A stretch of DNA of 31,663 nt from an uncultured Sutterella sp. (GTDB lineage Bacteria > Pseudomonadota > Gammaproteobacteria > Burkholderiales > Burkholderiaceae_F): the NCBI GenBank assembly GCA_900543805.1, contig UQTE01000025.1, positions 1 through 31,663 on the forward strand, read 5' to 3'. How positions within the stretch are numbered: the first letter of the stretch is position 1; the number at the start of each line of letters is the position of its first letter. Both the position numbers and the translations under genes were made by a program. A model generated the notes under the pieces. That model ran no database searches. It was not told the origin of the DNA and saw only the letters and a program-made list of their open reading frames with translations. Shown here one piece after another: positions 31,441 to 31,663 of this stretch.

Positions 31441-31451
31441 CCAGTTTATAG
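29796..31451 (+). CDS. tnpB: TnpB-family RNA-guided DNA nuclease (IS605 OrfB-like)
   Basis: 551 residues from the ATG at 29796 (29829 is an alternative), longer than the usual 350-450. The RuvC-like site is complete: Asp258 in VGCDRGVV, Glu347 in IAFEDLKVE and Asp454 in LTADQVAAMNIA. The zinc ribbon has Cys419, Cys422, Cys438 and Cys443 (CPKCGHTHRS, CTNPDC). The N-terminal half is divergent, with only short family echoes (ALVYNSKVEEAR, VPPEVLRIGAVLYY). The last 50 or so residues (from about 505) are encoded across a strong RNA hairpin and may be read-through of the omega RNA rather than functional protein. TnpB proteins cut DNA next to a short motif using that RNA as guide. Lower GC and different codon use mark it as acquired. 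Intact, so possibly active. Confidence 0.85.
   Translation: MGTTAVPSSEQMKVEFHLREDPIERVHLKCVILCYHHWFNRFRRMSYGYRFSAEFVSKTSAEVYFTWSAGQALVYNSKVEEARYHYRFAQIFGGEMPDADQKYSHLITNPYTRKRYLEWLESVPPEVLRIGAVLYYKAVRQAKAGLAKRPKTKRIKAADRHLWLTSDLFSIRQLRDKWFELTLWVKEQQVARIRFKAHRPFEMPNSVHIKTKGSRLFVSFCSPKASDEDRYPETEDEIRARLRMKTPEELLERTVGCDRGVVTPLQTQTQGFRLTRTQKARMRHKGKRIKKCQKKLARQVLHSSGWRKTRIKINDANTYGRNVRENLAHQTSHALVSLPNVDVIAFEDLKVEAMMAAPKPKFNEAGKSQHNGRAAKAGLNRAIQFEAAWGRTLAYTQYKALKHGKLVVTVPAAYSSQQCPKCGHTHRSNRPDQAHFACTNPDCRFNEDHQLTADQVAAMNIAARAVKQIFDDQQKSKERKRLLRMRKKGESKGQGRGGTPRTVMRSGNVGAAKPVEPMPDTGNLPVSTLAVKPESLDKRVALAGECSSTSL
31333..31436 (+). ncRNA. Candidate omega RNA (TnpB guide RNA scaffold)
   Basis: This stretch overlaps the 3' end of tnpB, where guide RNAs of the family are made. 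GGACACGGGAA (31352-31362) pairs with TTCCTGTGTCC (31366-31376) with one G-U pair and a 3-nt loop. Outer AGCCGGTGGA (31333-31342) can pair with TCCACC..GGCT (31374-31385), an alternative fold. AACGC/GCGTT (31408-31420) forms a smaller hairpin. The scaffold would end near GTGTTCA, and the following bases (from about 31437) would be the guide. All inferred from structure and position. Confidence 0.45.
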
Positions 31452-31603
31452 CCAGGTGTGAGTGGCTGATCATCGGTCACGATTCTGTACGCAGGAACTT
31501 CTTTTGCGTACTGAACATGACCGCAAAACGTTTGGTCGTGGATTCGCTTTGCGGCTTCCGCGAAGGGAAATCCTTCACTTTGTCGCGTCGTGCAAAGTAG
31601 TGT
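31437..31603 (-). other. Unidentified open stretch right of the TnpB element
   Basis: On the minus strand a frame without stop runs from after TAA (31606-31604) into the element, giving protein-like sequence (EGFPFAEAAKRIHDQTFCGH, then VPAYRIVTDDQPLTPGYKLVDE in two pieces) but no ATG or usual start early on. It may be a fragment of a gene interrupted by the insertion or chance. It contains GTACGC/GCGTAC arms (31487-31492, 31506-31511). Confidence 0.25.
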
Positions 31604-31626
31604 TTAAGCCGTAACGCTTGAGGTTA

Positions 31627-31650
31627 GGTACGCGGCTCTGGCCGCGTACC
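31627..31650 (+). terminator. Strong hairpin near the right edge
   Basis: GGTACGCGGC (31627-31636) pairs perfectly with GCCGCGTACC (31641-31650), loop TCTG, followed by TTCCTCT. The T-tract is imperfect; it could end transcription coming from the TnpB element or belong to the gene beyond the window. Confidence 0.55.
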
Positions 31651-31663
31651 TTCCTCTGCGAAC

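Overview
This window looks like chromosome from a GC-rich betaproteobacterium. The order lepA-lepB-rnc-era-recO, the tsaD/rpsU divergence followed by yqeY-dnaG-rpoD, and the yhdT-panF pair all fit that group. The gut-type anaerobic accessory genes (arylsulfate sulfotransferase, a periplasmic flavin reductase, a TtrS-like sensor) suggest Sutterellaceae (Sutterella/Parasutterella). That assignment is inference from gene content, not from a marker search.

Layout. Positions 1-8500 (minus strand, read right to left): yhdT-panF (pantothenate/Na+ symport), then a two-component system whose sensor carries a PhnD-like periplasmic domain, then a secreted FAD/FMN fumarate-reductase-type flavoprotein, then a secreted AssT-type arylsulfate sulfotransferase. 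The sensor and regulator plausibly control the two secreted redox/detoxification enzymes. Positions 8772-14106 (plus): lepA, lepB, rnc, era, recO, a housekeeping cluster for translation, secretion and RNA processing. The lepB-rnc gap holds two strong hairpins that look like an RNase III autoregulatory leader. Positions 14198-18027: nagZ, pncB and an NhaD-type antiporter ending in a strong terminator. Positions 18083-19994: a tightly overlapped SsuC/SsuB-type ABC permease and ATPase plus a small NTF2-like protein, with no substrate-binding protein. A bidirectional terminator separates these from tsaD (minus).

Positions 21278-27138 are the macromolecular-synthesis operon: rpsU, yqeY, dnaG, rpoD. 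Immediately after rpoD, behind its own terminator, its own good sigma-70 promoter and a leader of about 280 nt, lies a second full-length, diverged RpoD-type sigma factor (27530-29530). It keeps the core and promoter-contact residues but has a rewired sigma finger. This is the most interesting feature of the window.

Positions 29582-31663: a lower-GC insertion with a divergent TnpB-family RNA-guided nuclease gene and a structured 3' end that could be its omega RNA. On its left is the C-terminal remnant of a minus-strand gene that shares a bidirectional terminator with the second sigma gene. On its right is an unidentified open stretch and a strong hairpin. No rRNA, tRNA or CRISPR array was recognised.
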